Source of the DNA: Deltaproteobacteria bacterium GWA2_54_12
GTDB lineage: Bacteria > Desulfobacterota > GWC2-55-46
DNA length: 53,207 bases
NCBI GenBank assembly: GCA_001795535.1
Contig: MGPK01000068.1
Location: 48,840-102,046 of the forward strand
Direction of reading: 5' to 3'
Within the stretch, counting starts at the first letter, position 1; every line of letters starts with the position of its first letter. Both the position numbers and the translations under genes were made by a program. Of this stretch, positions 1 through 8,766 are shown piece after piece. The notes under the pieces are model-generated. The model saw nothing but the letters and a program-made list of their open reading frames with translations, was not told the origin of the DNA and did no database searches.

Positions 1-163
1 CCATTAAAAAGTTCGCGGGACACAAAGCCGTCCCCGCAGCCGAGGTCAAGCACCCGGAGCCCGTCCCTCAGCGTGCTTCTGAGGATACGCCTTAGCGCGT
101 CGAGCCTGGCAAGCTCCCAGGGGTGCCTGCTATTATTGAAGTCTTTTGCTTCCTTGAGGTCCA
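1..163 (-). CDS. Class I SAM-dependent methyltransferase, N-terminal part (runs off the window)
   Basis: The frame reads LDLKEAKDF, then RHPWELARLDALRR, then RVLDLGCGDGF. The last is motif I of class I methyltransferases (SAM-binding Gly-rich loop), at about residues 39-49. The gene continues beyond base 1. I place the start at TTG 163-161: an AAAGGG lies 5 nt upstream, and a second copy of the same 5' end (2162-2314) has ATG at exactly this codon. In-frame TAA lies just upstream. The substrate cannot be read from this piece; such enzymes are frequent in O-antigen and capsule loci, which fits the epimerase nearby. The family call is firm, the role is inference. Confidence 0.72.
86..163 (-). 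repeat. Direct repeat copy A (methyltransferase 5' end)
   Basis: This matches 2240-2314 in the same orientation, with one 3-nt gap and a 26-nt identical core covering the codons for SRHPWELA. The homology includes the upstream AAAGGG ribosome-binding site. The two copies flank an AT-rich segment with one membrane-protein gene. Confidence 0.8.
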
Positions 164-485
164 ATGAAACCCTTTCCCAGCAACCAAGCTGAACAGGTTA
201 AAAAAGATGTGAACGGCGGGATAAAAAGAGATGATCAATCTGCATCAGAGCCTATCGAAGCCATAAACCCAAAATCTATAAATTATTCTTAAGCGTGGCT
301 CCCGTTTTGGCTTAAATATTAACAGTTAAAAGCTATCATTAAAATTGCTGTTTTTCAGATTTCTTGTCCATTTTGACGCAATTTATCACAATTTAACACA
401 GTCCAATTCTCAGTTCCAAAAATATTTGAATGAATGATATAAAAAAAATTGATATTACAGGGAGTACACTGCTTTGATGAACACC
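164..485. other. AT-rich intergenic region
   Basis: About 320 bases with many A/T runs and no convincing gene, tRNA or terminator. Base composition is clearly lower in GC than the flanking translation genes. It is the leader side of the methyltransferase fragment and the 3' side of the membrane-protein gene, both on the minus strand. I see no strong promoter. Confidence 0.5.
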
Positions 486-2165
486 TCACAGGATTTTATA
501 TACGCGTATACGATAAGGTGATGAGCTATCCTCAAAAGATCCGATTAAATCTAACCCATTGTTTTTAAAATTTACTATATTGACGGCTGACAGTATATAT
601 TTTCCTCCCAATGACTTGAGCGCTTCAGTGTTTAGCTCAAGATTTTCATATCTATACTCTTTATATTGAGCTATATCCCAATATAAAAAAGGCAGTTCGC
701 TTGTAAAGACATAGCATCTGTTGCCCCATAAATCGAAATAGTCCCTGATCGCCTCGTTCTTCGCCAGCTCTTTCTCGATTATCCTTCTAAAGGCATGCTT
801 ATAATCCAGACGATAGATTGTATTATAGAGATCCAAGGTGTAAAAACCATTATAAAGCGCTATGCTCGGATGCATCCCAACGCTTACGACCCTGTAGTCC
901 TTTCGCTCCTCTCTTATCTCTGCTGCTATCGTCTCAAAAAGTTTTTGAGAGTAGAATTCTTGGTAGCTTGGGTTCTTCTTCATTCGCTCAGTTATCTCAG
1001 GATTGTTGCTGAAAAGGAATAATACCTGTAAAGCGATAAACGCAGCAGCTATCTGCCTGCCATATTTTATTTTGACTATACTTGAAAGGGCGAAAGCAAA
1101 AGCAAGATACCACAAAAATGGCTGAATAAAAGAAAACCGACTGAAATTAAAAATTTTCAGAAATGATAGTTTGCTTGTAAAAGCGATGAAAGGCGCCCAG
1201 TAATACAGGCTGTACCATAGAGTGATGATAATTATTAACGAGAGTGTTTTTCCCAATCGACCCAAATCAGCCCTGTATTTTTTAACAGAACATAGGATAA
1301 AAGCTAGTATGATTGCTGGTGTTATTAGAAATTTTTGATATACGGGAAAAGTCTGTGCGTCATCGTAGTTTTTGAATAGATTTGTAAAAAACTTATCAAT
1401 CAAAGAGAGCAGGCCGGAATCCTTATGCAGCAATACCCTATTGAACTCGGCCCTGTGTGGGATGAACTCTTGCGCGGAAAGGAATTGCTGAAATAACCTG
1501 AAATCTACAAAAATGAAAATAGAGGCAAATAGCGCCAGAGCTGCCAAAACTTTCAACTCGGGCTTTTTTGTCCGAATGCTTTGTATTATCCAGTACACTC
1601 CAAATACAGGGATGAAAAATATATAGCTTACTACTAGGAAAGAGAAAAATGGAACTACGGCAATCGCGAGCCAGTCAAATATGCTCGATCTGTTCGCGCT
1701 TATATTGAAAAGAGAGTTCAAAATAAGTGGGACCCCGGCCACAGACAGCCCGCCTGTCGGCCAGAAAGGGATTAATGAAAAGCATAGCGCCACTCCATAT
1801 GCGATCGAATCATCTTCTTTAATGTAATGGTTCTTGAGCAGAAGCAGCATTCCGAAGAATGCCGCGAAATGGATTACGAACTGGCTGGCTGCAAATGCGA
1901 TAAATGTATCATTAAGAAAGTAGATCAAGATAGGCAGCAGATTGAATTCAGATGGTAGGGCCGCTCTTGGCAGCCCATTCATGATCTCCTGTACAGGACT
2001 CATTGCAAAAAACATTCCAGGTTTCGCAAGCACCTTGAAAATAGCAATATTCGAGTCAAGATTATCGTGAATCCTTATATGTGATTTTTCTCCAAGGATT
2101 ATGAACGGCGAGAGATAAATGAAAATTATTAAAAAACAGATTACTCCCCGATATTTTTTTTTCAG
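486..2165 (-). CDS. Multi-pass membrane protein, DUF6044-like; start codon abnormal
   Basis: A hydrophobic protein with many predicted membrane helices and a soluble C-terminal part of roughly 130 residues. I believe it resembles the DUF6044 family, found in surface-polysaccharide loci and of GT-C-like architecture; this is a memory-based match. The first ordinary start is GTG at 2033, giving 515 residues. The frame stays open upstream to a TGA at 2171-2169 and encodes a further helix (CFLIIFIYLSPFII) and then HIRIHDNLDSNIAIFKV, which reads like the family N terminus. That extension has no ATG, GTG or TTG; CTG at 2165-2163 is the only near-start. An ATG lies five codons before the TGA, so the gene may be damaged or mis-sequenced in an A9 tract at 2154-2162. 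Codon and base use are much more AT-rich than the neighbours, suggesting transfer. Confidence 0.6.
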   Translation of the reverse strand: MKKKYRGVICFLIIFIYLSPFIILGEKSHIRIHDNLDSNIAIFKVLAKPGMFFAMSPVQEIMNGLPRAALPSEFNLLPILIYFLNDTFIAFAASQFVIHFAAFFGMLLLLKNHYIKEDDSIAYGVALCFSLIPFWPTGGLSVAGVPLILNSLFNISANRSSIFDWLAIAVVPFFSFLVVSYIFFIPVFGVYWIIQSIRTKKPELKVLAALALFASIFIFVDFRLFQQFLSAQEFIPHRAEFNRVLLHKDSGLLSLIDKFFTNLFKNYDDAQTFPVYQKFLITPAIILAFILCSVKKYRADLGRLGKTLSLIIIITLWYSLYYWAPFIAFTSKLSFLKIFNFSRFSFIQPFLWYLAFAFALSSIVKIKYGRQIAAAFIALQVLFLFSNNPEITERMKKNPSYQEFYSQKLFETIAAEIREERKDYRVVSVGMHPSIALYNGFYTLDLYNTIYRLDYKHAFRRIIEKELAKNEAIRDYFDLWGNRCYVFTSELPFLYWDIAQYKEYRYENLELNTEALKSLGGKYILSAVNIVNFKNNGLDLIGSFEDSSSPYRIRVYKIL

Positions 2166-2314
2166 CGTTCAAAAATTTTGCTCCATGATTTCATTTGAAC
2201 CACATTAAATAATAATTTGATATTTCGATTCTCAGGGTTTTTTCTCAGTTCGTCGAGTCTGGCAAGCTCCCAGGGGTGCCTGCTGACAAGGCCTTTTGCC
2301 TCCTTGAGGTCCAT
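2162..2314 (-). pseudogene. Truncated methyltransferase 5' fragment (50 codons)
   Basis: ATG at 2314 with AAAGGG upstream starts MDLKEAKGLVSRHPWELARL, nearly the same as the start of the methyltransferase at the window edge. After about 30 residues homology stops, and the frame runs through AT-rich sequence to TGA 2164-2162 without a SAM-binding motif. It reads as a gene whose 3' part was replaced by the AT-rich segment, or as a partial duplication. A functional 50-residue peptide is unlikely. Confidence 0.65.
2240..2314 (-). repeat. Direct repeat copy B (methyltransferase 5' end)
   Basis: Partner of 86-163, same orientation, about 2.15 kb apart. Divergence after the ELARLDEL codons marks the edge of the duplicated block. 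Confidence 0.8.
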
Positions 2315-2445
2315 TTTTATGGAGCCCTTTCTTTTAAAAACCTTGGTTTCGGGATTTGCGAAGGCTTTTTACATAATAATCCAGCTTGGAGGAGGGAGTC
2401 AAAACTTAATTAGATGGCAGAAAGGCCCTGAGCGGTTTTTTCGAG

Positions 2446-2474
2446 GCACCTGCCCGCTCAAGGCGGGCAGGTGC
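2446..2474. repeat. Perfect 12-bp inverted repeat (hairpin) downstream of the epimerase
   Basis: Arms GCACCTGCCCGC and GCGGGCAGGTGC enclose a 5-nt loop, 32 bases past the epimerase stop. No T-tract follows on either strand, so it is not a classical intrinsic terminator. It may be an mRNA 3'-end stabiliser or an extragenic palindrome. Confidence 0.6.
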
Positions 2475-2506
2475 ACACTTATTGCTGTCCAGTATCTTCT
2501 TTATAT

Positions 2507-3571
2507 CTACTTCACCCCGAGGCCCGCGCTCCCCATTTCGAATTCGACCAGCTCCCGGATGATATCGCTCAGGCCCCTCGTTATCGTCCATCCGCAGTAA
2601 TCCTTCTTGAGTTTCCTCAAGTCGCTTATATAGCAGATGTGGTCGCCCTCGCGGTTTTTCGGGTCGTAGGAATGCTTGAACTTTTTGCCCGAGTACTCCT
2701 CTATGAGCTCGACGCACTCAAGGATGGAGGCGCTGTTCTCCCTGCCTCCTCCGAGATTATACACCGCCGCTGGCCTGGGGTCTGCTATATAGGCTTCACA
2801 CGCGCTCACCACATCGACGCTGTGTATCTGGTCCCTGACCTGCTTGCCCATGTATCCGAAAATGGTATACGCGCCGCCCGAGACTATGACCTTTACCAGA
2901 TAATTCAAAAATCCGTGAAGCTCCACGCCGGAATGGTTTGGCCCGGTCATGCACCCTGCCCTGAAGCAGACGGTCGGCATGCCGAAGTACCTGCCATACT
3001 CCTGCACCATGAGGTCGGCCCCGGCTTTTGATACCCCGAAGAGGCTGTGCTTGCACTGGTCAATGCCGCATGTTTCGCTTATGCCGTCGTAGTCCGTCGG
3101 GTCGGCGTACTCCCACCTCTTGTCGAGCTCTTTCAGCGGCAGGCAGTTCGGAGAATCGCCGTATACCTTGTTTGTGCTCATGAATACAAAAGGAGAGTCC
3201 TTGCGGAACCGGCGCGCCGCCTCGAGGAGGTTTAAAGTGCCTACGGCGTTCACCTCGAAGTCGTCGAAAGGCCTGTCTTTTGCCAGGTCGTGTGAGGGCT
3301 GCCCGGCGCAGTGGATAACGGCTTCGACATCAACGGACTTGAAAAAGTCCATTATGGCCGATCTATCGAGGATGTTTATTGACCGGTGGTCGAAGTTCTT
3401 CACGCTCTCCAAGAGCCTTTCAAGGTTCCAATGGGTATCTCCCCTCGGCCCGAAAAAGTCGGCTCTCATGTTGTTGTCGATGCCGTAAACGAACCAGCCC
3501 CTTTTCGAGAAGTACTGCACAGCCTCAGAACCAATGAGCCCGCTTGAGCCTGTAACGAGTATTTTTTTCAT
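2507..3571 (-). CDS. NAD-dependent epimerase/dehydratase, CDP-tyvelose 2-epimerase-like
   Basis: A 354-residue extended short-chain dehydrogenase. The N terminus MKKILVTGSSGLIGS carries the GxxGxxG NAD-binding motif. STNKVYGD lies near residue 135. CKHSLFGVSKAGADLMVQEY holds the SK of the YxxxK region, with Phe where most SDRs have Tyr; from memory this is usual in the CDP-tyvelose epimerase subgroup. The motifs GCMTGPNHSGVELHGF and YMGKQVRDQIHSVDV are also typical of that subgroup. It probably epimerises an NDP-hexose for a surface glycan. The start is ATG at 3571. It stands apart from the tRNA-Pro unit, which ends in terminators at 3728-3818. The exact substrate is uncertain. Confidence 0.8.
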   Translation of the reverse strand: MKKILVTGSSGLIGSEAVQYFSKRGWFVYGIDNNMRADFFGPRGDTHWNLERLLESVKNFDHRSINILDRSAIMDFFKSVDVEAVIHCAGQPSHDLAKDRPFDDFEVNAVGTLNLLEAARRFRKDSPFVFMSTNKVYGDSPNCLPLKELDKRWEYADPTDYDGISETCGIDQCKHSLFGVSKAGADLMVQEYGRYFGMPTVCFRAGCMTGPNHSGVELHGFLNYLVKVIVSGGAYTIFGYMGKQVRDQIHSVDVVSACEAYIADPRPAAVYNLGGGRENSASILECVELIEEYSGKKFKHSYDPKNREGDHICYISDLRKLKKDYCGWTITRGLSDIIRELVEFEMGSAGLGVK

Positions 3572-3727
3572 GTATCAATTCTACATGAATTTTTCAGAGC
3601 CGCGAGGCGGGCTCAGTTCTTTTTTCGCCCCTCAAATTCTCATTGCCTTCAAAGTTTGATCAACGAAAAATTCCTCAATAGATTTGATGACAAGTTTAAA
3701 GCGTTTCCCCTGAATGCGGGAAAAAAA

Positions 3728-3758
3728 GGCCGCACGCCTTTAAAAAAGGCGTGCGGCC
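3728..3758 (-). terminator. Strong intrinsic terminator
   Basis: 13-bp perfect stem (GGCCGCACGCCTT and its complement) with a 5-nt loop. On the minus strand it is followed by seven T residues. It ends transcripts coming from the tRNA-Pro/merR side. Confidence 0.88.
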
Positions 3759-3788
3759 TGTCCTGTCTTATCAGTTACGGCAAAAGAA

Positions 3789-3818
3789 CAGGGGGTTACG
3801 GTTTCCCGTAACCCCCTG
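3789..3818 (-). terminator. Hairpin just downstream of tRNA-Pro
   Basis: 13-bp perfect stem CAGGGGGTTACGG with loop TTTC, starting 7 nt past the tRNA CCA end, followed on the minus strand by TTCTTTTG. With 3728-3758 it makes a tandem terminator. Confidence 0.75.
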
Positions 3819-3825
3819 AATTTTC

Positions 3826-3902
<77 letters not shown>

Positions 3903-3973
3903 TTTTGAAAAATTGCGAAGTTCTGTATACTATCACAACCACCCGGCGCTTTCCAGAAAAAAAACGAGTCATG

Positions 3974-4324
3974 TCAGGTAAGCAGCTTTTTTATCTGGGT
4001 GAGCTCTTTTTTAATTGATTTGAGCGCCGTCTGGAACTGTTTTTCATTGAAGCCGAAGTCGAGCTGCTTTGACCTCTCGGCCTGTATCTCTTTGATTTTC
4101 TTTTTCGCGCCGTCAAGGGTGAAACCTTCCTTGTACAGCAGGCGCTTTATGTCCAGTATCAGCTCTATGTCCCTTCTGCTGTATACCCGCTGCTTGGTAA
4201 GGGACTTCCTCGGGCTGATTATCTTGAACTCGCTCTCCCAATATCTGAGAACATATGGCTTTACCTTCGTGAGAGAGGCGACCTCGCCGATCTTGAAGTA
4301 AAGCTTATCCGGTATCTGCGTCAT
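3974..4324 (-). CDS. MerR-family transcriptional regulator
   Basis: A 116-residue protein with an N-terminal MerR winged helix ([25 protein letters not shown], then [12 protein letters not shown]) and a Lys/Glu-rich C-terminal helix suited to dimerisation. It has no ligand-binding domain and no metal-binding cysteines. This short MerR habitually follows ihfA at the end of the pheST operon in deltaproteobacteria; its target is not known to me. It starts 58 nt after the ihfA stop, so it is likely co-transcribed. Confidence 0.9.
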   Translation of the reverse strand: MTQIPDKLYFKIGEVASLTKVKPYVLRYWESEFKIISPRKSLTKQRVYSRRDIELILDIKRLLYKEGFTLDGAKKKIKEIQAERSKQLDFGFNEKQFQTALKSIKKELTQIKKLLT

Positions 4325-4382
4325 CTGAGGGCCTTCGGGGAGTTATTTACCTTCAGGAGCGCGGTTCGAAATCTACGCGATC

Positions 4383-4697
4383 TCAGACAGGAGAGGTCTG
4401 CACCTGGGGCTGCTGGGCAGCGGCCTGGTTGATTGCCTTCTTCAGAAGCTGGCTGGCCTTGAAGGTCATAACGCGCCTCTGCTCGATGGTTATCTCGTTA
4501 CCCGTCTGGGGGTTGCGCCCGCGCCTGGCCCTCTTCTGCCTGGTGGTGAAGTTCCCGAAGCCGGAGATCTTGACCTTCTCGCCGCCTTCAAGGGTGGTCT
4601 TGATGGTCTCGAATATCTCCTCGATCACCGCTGAAACATCCTTTTTTGAAAAACCGACCTTTTCGAATACGATTTCCACGATATCCGCCTTGGTCAT
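4383..4697 (-). CDS. ihfA: Integration host factor alpha subunit
   Basis: A 104-residue DNA-bending protein of the HU/IHF family. MTKADIVEIVFEKVGFSKKD starts the helical dimerisation region. The signature GFGNFTTRQKRARRGRNPQTG is the beta-ribbon arm with the intercalating Pro. I chose ATG 4697 because AGGAGG lies 6 nt before it; the ATG 15 nt upstream would place the Shine-Dalgarno inside the coding region. The C-terminal tail is rich in Gln/Ala. Its position behind pheT is the classical proteobacterial arrangement. Confidence 0.93.
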   Translation of the reverse strand: MTKADIVEIVFEKVGFSKKDVSAVIEEIFETIKTTLEGGEKVKISGFGNFTTRQKRARRGRNPQTGNEITIEQRRVMTFKASQLLKKAINQAAAQQPQVQTSPV

Positions 4698-4734
4698 AGT
4701 AAACCTCCTCATTAAAGCGCGGCTTGTATTATAG

Positions 4735-7119
4735 TCAGCTTCGGATTTCTGCCTTGAACCTGTCTGTGAGTTCTTTTACGACCCTGGAATGGATATCATC
4801 GACTTCCTGGGCAGTCAGGGTCCTTTCCATTGACCTGTAGGTCACGCGGATGGCAAGGCTTCTCCTGCCCGGAGGTATGTTCCCTCCGTAGTATACATCA
4901 AACAATTCAACTTTATCAATCAGTTTCGTATCAATTTTTTGAACCGTCCTTAATATTTCCGAGAAGGGCGCTCCCTCGTCCACAACAAAGGCGATATCCC
5001 TCGCGGACTCAGGAAAACGCGGCAATTGCCGGTACTTTTTCGTGCGTCCGAAGACATCCATGAGGGCGTCAATGTCCAGTTCGAAAAAATACGCGCTCTT
5101 CCGGAGGTCATACTTTTCCCAGAAGTCCGGGTGCAGCTCGCCAATGACTCCGGATGCCTTTCCCCCAACCTTCAGCTGCGCGGCCTTTCCAGGGTGAAGG
5201 AGCGGATGCTCAACAGGCGCGAAATCGGCTTTTTCTATGCCAAGCTTTTCAAGGAGCTTTTCGACAGCCCCCTTGGCATCGAAGAAGTCTACCCAGTCTT
5301 TGGGGAACGACCAGCCCGGCTCGAACCTCTGTCCATAAAGAAGGCCGGAGACCTTCCACTTTTCCTGCGGCAGGGCATTGCCGGCCAAAAAGACAGGGGC
5401 GAACTCGAATATCCTCACTTCTTCGGTCTTTCTCGCGAGGTTGAACTTAAGGTTGTCGAGGAGCGAGGGCAAAAGGCTGTCCCTCATAACGGACTGCTCT
5501 TCCGTAAGGGGGTTTATAAGGGCTACCCCCTTCTTTCCGGCAGGGCCCGCCAGGCCAAAAGAGTCTTTCGAGACAAAACTGTAGTTGATGACCTCCATGA
5601 AGCCGGAAGCCGTAAGAAGCGCCTTTACCTGCCTCCTTATGGCTGAAAGCCTGCCCGGGTTTCCGGGGATGAGGCGCGCTACCGGCAATGTCGTGGGGAT
5701 GTTATTATAGCCGAAAATACGGGCCACTTCCTCGACAAGGTCAGTTTCTATCTTAAGGTCTGTCCTGTAGGAAGGCGGGGTAGCGCTCAAGACCCCGGGG
5801 GACGCCAGTTCGGAGTGTATCCTGAGCTTTCTGAATATTTCGCTGATGTCAGATTCAGACACGGGCGCGCCGATAAGGTCCTGCGCCCTTTTGACCCTGA
5901 ACTCTATGGCATGGGGCTGGAGCTTCACAGGGTATACGTCTATGGTGCCCCTGGCCACCCATCCACCTGCGAGCTTGTTTATGAGATGGGCTGCCATCTC
6001 CAAGGCCTTTTCAACCCCTTCCATGTCAACGCCCCTCTCGAACCTGAACGACGAATCCGAGGAAAGCCCAAGCTTTCTCGCTGTGCGCCTTACGGTTGAA
6101 GGGTCGAACCATGCGCTCTCCAGAAGGACGGCCGTGGTCGCCTCCGTCACCTCGGTTTCCTTGCCGCCCATGACTCCGGCGACCGCCACGGGCCGCTCCA
6201 TGTCCGCGATGACCAGCATGGAATCGTCAAGCGCCCTCTCCTTGCCGTCTATGGTCTCTATCTTTTCACCGGCGGCCGCCTGCCTTACGATTATCTTTTT
6301 GCCCTTAAGCTTTAAGAGGTCAAAAGCGTGCATGGGCTGGCCGGTCTCAAGCAACACAAGGTTGGTCACATCGACCACATTGTTTATAGACCTTATTCCA
6401 TGGGCCTCAAGCCTCTGGCGTATGTCCTCAGGAGAGGGGCCTACTGTCACGCCCTCTATTACCTTTGCCGTGTACCTACGGCAGTGTGCTCCGCTGGCTA
6501 TCTCGACCGAGGCAAAGCCAGCTACAGACGCTTCACCTTCGTCGACCGGGAAGGACTTGTCATGAAAGACCGCGCCGCTGATGGCTGCCGTTTCCCTTGC
6601 CATGCCTTTTATTGACAGCAGGTCGGCCCTGTTGGGAGTAACGCCAGCCTCTAACATGCAATCAGAGCCGATAAGGCCGCTGAAGTCGATGCCCAGGGGC
6701 GTATCGGCGGAAAGTATCATTATGCCGTTGGAAGTGTCCTTGAGCCCGAGCTCCACCTCAGAGCACATCATGCCCTCTGACTCCACTCCCCTTATTTTCG
6801 ACCTCTTTATCTTGAAATCGCCGGGCAGCTCCGCGCCGATGAGCGCGAGGGCCACCTTGTCGCCGGGCTTCATATTTTTGGCCCCGCAGACGATCGAAAA
6901 TTCTTCGTTGTCGGTCTTGACCTTGCAGACTGAAAGCTTGTCAGCGTTGGGGTGCTTATCAATAGTTACGACCTGGGCGGTGACGACGCCGGTAAAGTTC
7001 GCGCCGGTTTTGGTGACGGACTCTATCTCGGTGCCCGTCATGGTGAGTCTTTCGGCAAGCTCGGAAGGCGAAGGGGCCCCTTCGAGATACTCCTTTAGCC
7101 AGTTGTAGCTGAAAAGCAT
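4735..7119 (-). CDS. pheT: Phenylalanine--tRNA ligase beta subunit
   Basis: 794 residues, the usual length. It starts MLFSYNWLKEYLEG. An EMAP/tRNA-binding OB domain follows at about 40-150 (VVTAQVVTIDKHPNADKLSV, then SEGMMCSEVELGL). Then come the B3/B4 editing domain (GQPMHAFDLLKLKGK), the B5 domain and the catalytic-like core. A C-terminal anticodon-binding (FDX-ACB) domain has RFPESARDIAFVVDEG and RSLAIRVTYRS. It forms the alpha2-beta2 enzyme with PheS, which attaches Phe to tRNA-Phe in the cytoplasm. It lies downstream of pheS, separated by 162 bases that contain a MITE-like repeat, where most genomes have almost no gap. Confidence 0.97.
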   Translation of the reverse strand: MLFSYNWLKEYLEGAPSPSELAERLTMTGTEIESVTKTGANFTGVVTAQVVTIDKHPNADKLSVCKVKTDNEEFSIVCGAKNMKPGDKVALALIGAELPGDFKIKRSKIRGVESEGMMCSEVELGLKDTSNGIMILSADTPLGIDFSGLIGSDCMLEAGVTPNRADLLSIKGMARETAAISGAVFHDKSFPVDEGEASVAGFASVEIASGAHCRRYTAKVIEGVTVGPSPEDIRQRLEAHGIRSINNVVDVTNLVLLETGQPMHAFDLLKLKGKKIIVRQAAAGEKIETIDGKERALDDSMLVIADMERPVAVAGVMGGKETEVTEATTAVLLESAWFDPSTVRRTARKLGLSSDSSFRFERGVDMEGVEKALEMAAHLINKLAGGWVARGTIDVYPVKLQPHAIEFRVKRAQDLIGAPVSESDISEIFRKLRIHSELASPGVLSATPPSYRTDLKIETDLVEEVARIFGYNNIPTTLPVARLIPGNPGRLSAIRRQVKALLTASGFMEVINYSFVSKDSFGLAGPAGKKGVALINPLTEEQSVMRDSLLPSLLDNLKFNLARKTEEVRIFEFAPVFLAGNALPQEKWKVSGLLYGQRFEPGWSFPKDWVDFFDAKGAVEKLLEKLGIEKADFAPVEHPLLHPGKAAQLKVGGKASGVIGELHPDFWEKYDLRKSAYFFELDIDALMDVFGRTKKYRQLPRFPESARDIAFVVDEGAPFSEILRTVQKIDTKLIDKVELFDVYYGGNIPPGRRSLAIRVTYRSMERTLTAQEVDDIHSRVVKELTDRFKAEIRS

Positions 7120-7143
7120 CTATATTTTCCTTAGTATTTAATT

Positions 7144-7268
7144 TGAGATTGCTGAAAAAGTCCCATCTGCGTTGTCGTCTTCGTCGCGCGTCATTGCGGC
7201 GTACTTGAAAGTACGCCTCATTCCTTGCTCCTCGACTCCTAGCATCTGGAATTTTTTGAGCAATCTGA
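7144..7268 (+). repeat. MITE-like palindromic element, copy 1 (between pheS and pheT)
   Basis: 125 bp with imperfect terminal inverted repeats of about 27 bp (left TGAGATTGCTGAAAAAGTCC, right end reading inward TCAGATTGCTCAAAAAATTC). A central palindrome is GGCGTACTT-GAAA-style (GGCGTAC and GTACGCC). The reverse complement of 46263-46385 is clearly related. No transposase is encoded. It lies inside an operon, so it will be transcribed as a long hairpin between two cistrons. Confidence 0.78.
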
Positions 7269-7281
7269 GGTTATTTATGCT

Positions 7282-8298
7282 TTAGAATTGGCGCAGAAAC
7301 CTCAAGTCGTTTTCGAAGAACATGCGGATGTCTTCTATGCCGAACTTGAGCATGGCTATGCGCTCGATGCCGAGGCCGAAGGCAAAGCCCGTGAACTCTT
7401 CAGGGTCGTATTTAACTGACCTGAAGACTTCCGGGTGTATCATGCCAGCGCCAAGTATCTCGAGCCAGCCGCTTCCCTTGCAGACCCTGCAACCCGAACC
7501 TCCGCAGATGACGCAGCGGATGTCAATTTCGGCGCTGGGTTCCGTAAAAGGGAAAAAGCTCGGCCTGAACCGAATATCGGTCTTATCGCCGAACAAGCTG
7601 TGCAGGAAATGAGTAAGGACCCCCTTCAGGTTGCTGAAGGTCACGCCCTTGTCCACCATGAATCCTTCGACCTGGTGGAACATCGGCGTATGGGTTATGT
7701 CGGAGTCCCTTCTATAGACGGTGCCGGGCGCAATGACGCGAAGCGGCGGCCGCTCCTTTTCCATCACCCTTATCTGTACGGGCGAGGTATGGGTGCGAAG
7801 AAGCACCTCATCGCTCACATAGAAGGTATCCTGCATGTCTCTGGCAGGATGGTCTTTGGGAAGGTTTAATGCTTCGAAATTATAATAATCGAGCTCGACT
7901 TCTGGGCCTTCGGCAACATCGAAGCCGAGCCCTGAGAAGATCTCTTCTATCTCCTCCATCACCTGGGTGACGGGGTGCATCCTGCCGGGGCGTATGGTCC
8001 TGCCCGGCAGGGTTATATCTATGCGCTCCCTCTGGAGCCGTTCGGCCCTGCCGCCTGCCTCGAGGGCCGCGACTTTGGCGTCGAAAGCCTCTTCGAGCCG
8101 GGCCTTCACGGCGTTTATCGCCTCTCCGGCCTTTTTACGCTCTTCAGGGGAAAGCGACCCAAGCTCTTTCAAGAGCGAGGCCACTTCGCCTTTCCTGCCA
8201 AGATACCTGGTTTTTAACTGGAGGACAGCATCCATTGAAGAGGCGCCGGACAACTCCCCGAGCGCCTCGGAAGCGAGCTTTTCAAGCCGAGCGCTCAT
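7282..8298 (-). CDS. pheS: Phenylalanine--tRNA ligase alpha subunit
   Basis: 338 residues. An N-terminal coiled-coil tRNA-binding arm spans about 1-85. A class II catalytic core follows, with motif 2 near [19 protein letters not shown] and motif 3 [14 protein letters not shown]. The Cys-rich loop [17 protein letters not shown], common in bacterial PheS, is intact. It catalyses Phe activation and transfer with PheT. Its start overlaps the rplT stop by 4 nt, so it is translationally coupled to the ribosomal-protein genes upstream. Confidence 0.97.
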   Translation of the reverse strand: MSARLEKLASEALGELSGASSMDAVLQLKTRYLGRKGEVASLLKELGSLSPEERKKAGEAINAVKARLEEAFDAKVAALEAGGRAERLQRERIDITLPGRTIRPGRMHPVTQVMEEIEEIFSGLGFDVAEGPEVELDYYNFEALNLPKDHPARDMQDTFYVSDEVLLRTHTSPVQIRVMEKERPPLRVIAPGTVYRRDSDITHTPMFHQVEGFMVDKGVTFSNLKGVLTHFLHSLFGDKTDIRFRPSFFPFTEPSAEIDIRCVICGGSGCRVCKGSGWLEILGAGMIHPEVFRSVKYDPEEFTGFAFGLGIERIAMLKFGIEDIRMFFENDLRFLRQF

Positions 8299-8654
8299 GC
8301 GGCAAGGCTTGTCTTTGCTATCTCCACGACCTTGGTGAACCCGGCCGGGTCTTTAACAGCCATGTCAGCCAGCGCTTTCCTGTCTATGGTGACATTGGCC
8401 TTCAGGAGGCCGTTCATCAGGCGGCTGTATGTCATGTCGTTTATCCTGGCAGCCGCGTTTATCCTGGCTATCCAGAGGCTTCTTATCTCTCTCTTCTTTG
8501 TGCGCCTGTGCGCGTACGCGTAGACCAGAGCCCTGTCAACGGCTTCCGTCGCTATGCGGTACAGCGTGCCGCGGCCGGCTCTGAAGCCTTTAGCGGCTTT
8601 TAGTACCTTTTTCTTCTTTTTCTTGGCGTTTAAGCCCCTTTTTACCCTCGGCAT
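8295..8654 (-). CDS. rplT: 50S ribosomal protein L20
   Basis: 119 residues, full length. [19 protein letters not shown] begins the basic N-terminal extension that threads into 23S r[23 protein letters not shown] and [19 protein letters not shown] follow. L20 is an early assembly protein and, in other bacteria, represses its own operon. It lies 112 nt downstream of rpmI; that spacer has paired GGGCCCTG/TAAGGGC-type segments which might contribute to such control, but I cannot show it. Confidence 0.97.
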   Translation of the reverse strand: MPRVKRGLNAKKKKKKVLKAAKGFRAGRGTLYRIATEAVDRALVYAYAHRRTKKREIRSLWIARINAAARINDMTYSRLMNGLLKANVTIDRKALADMAVKDPAGFTKVVEIAKTSLAA

Positions 8655-8766
8655 GACTAATGCGCTCCTCGTATCGTGGATTATGCAGACCCGGACGGAC
8701 TCAAAACCGCCGGATCATAAGTAAAACAAGCCCTTATCTGAAAAAAAACTCAGGGCCACTATAAGC

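Noticed and set aside
5846-6565. 239-codon plus-strand ORF opposite pheT
   Set aside because: Ser/Pro-rich antisense frame of a conserved gene.
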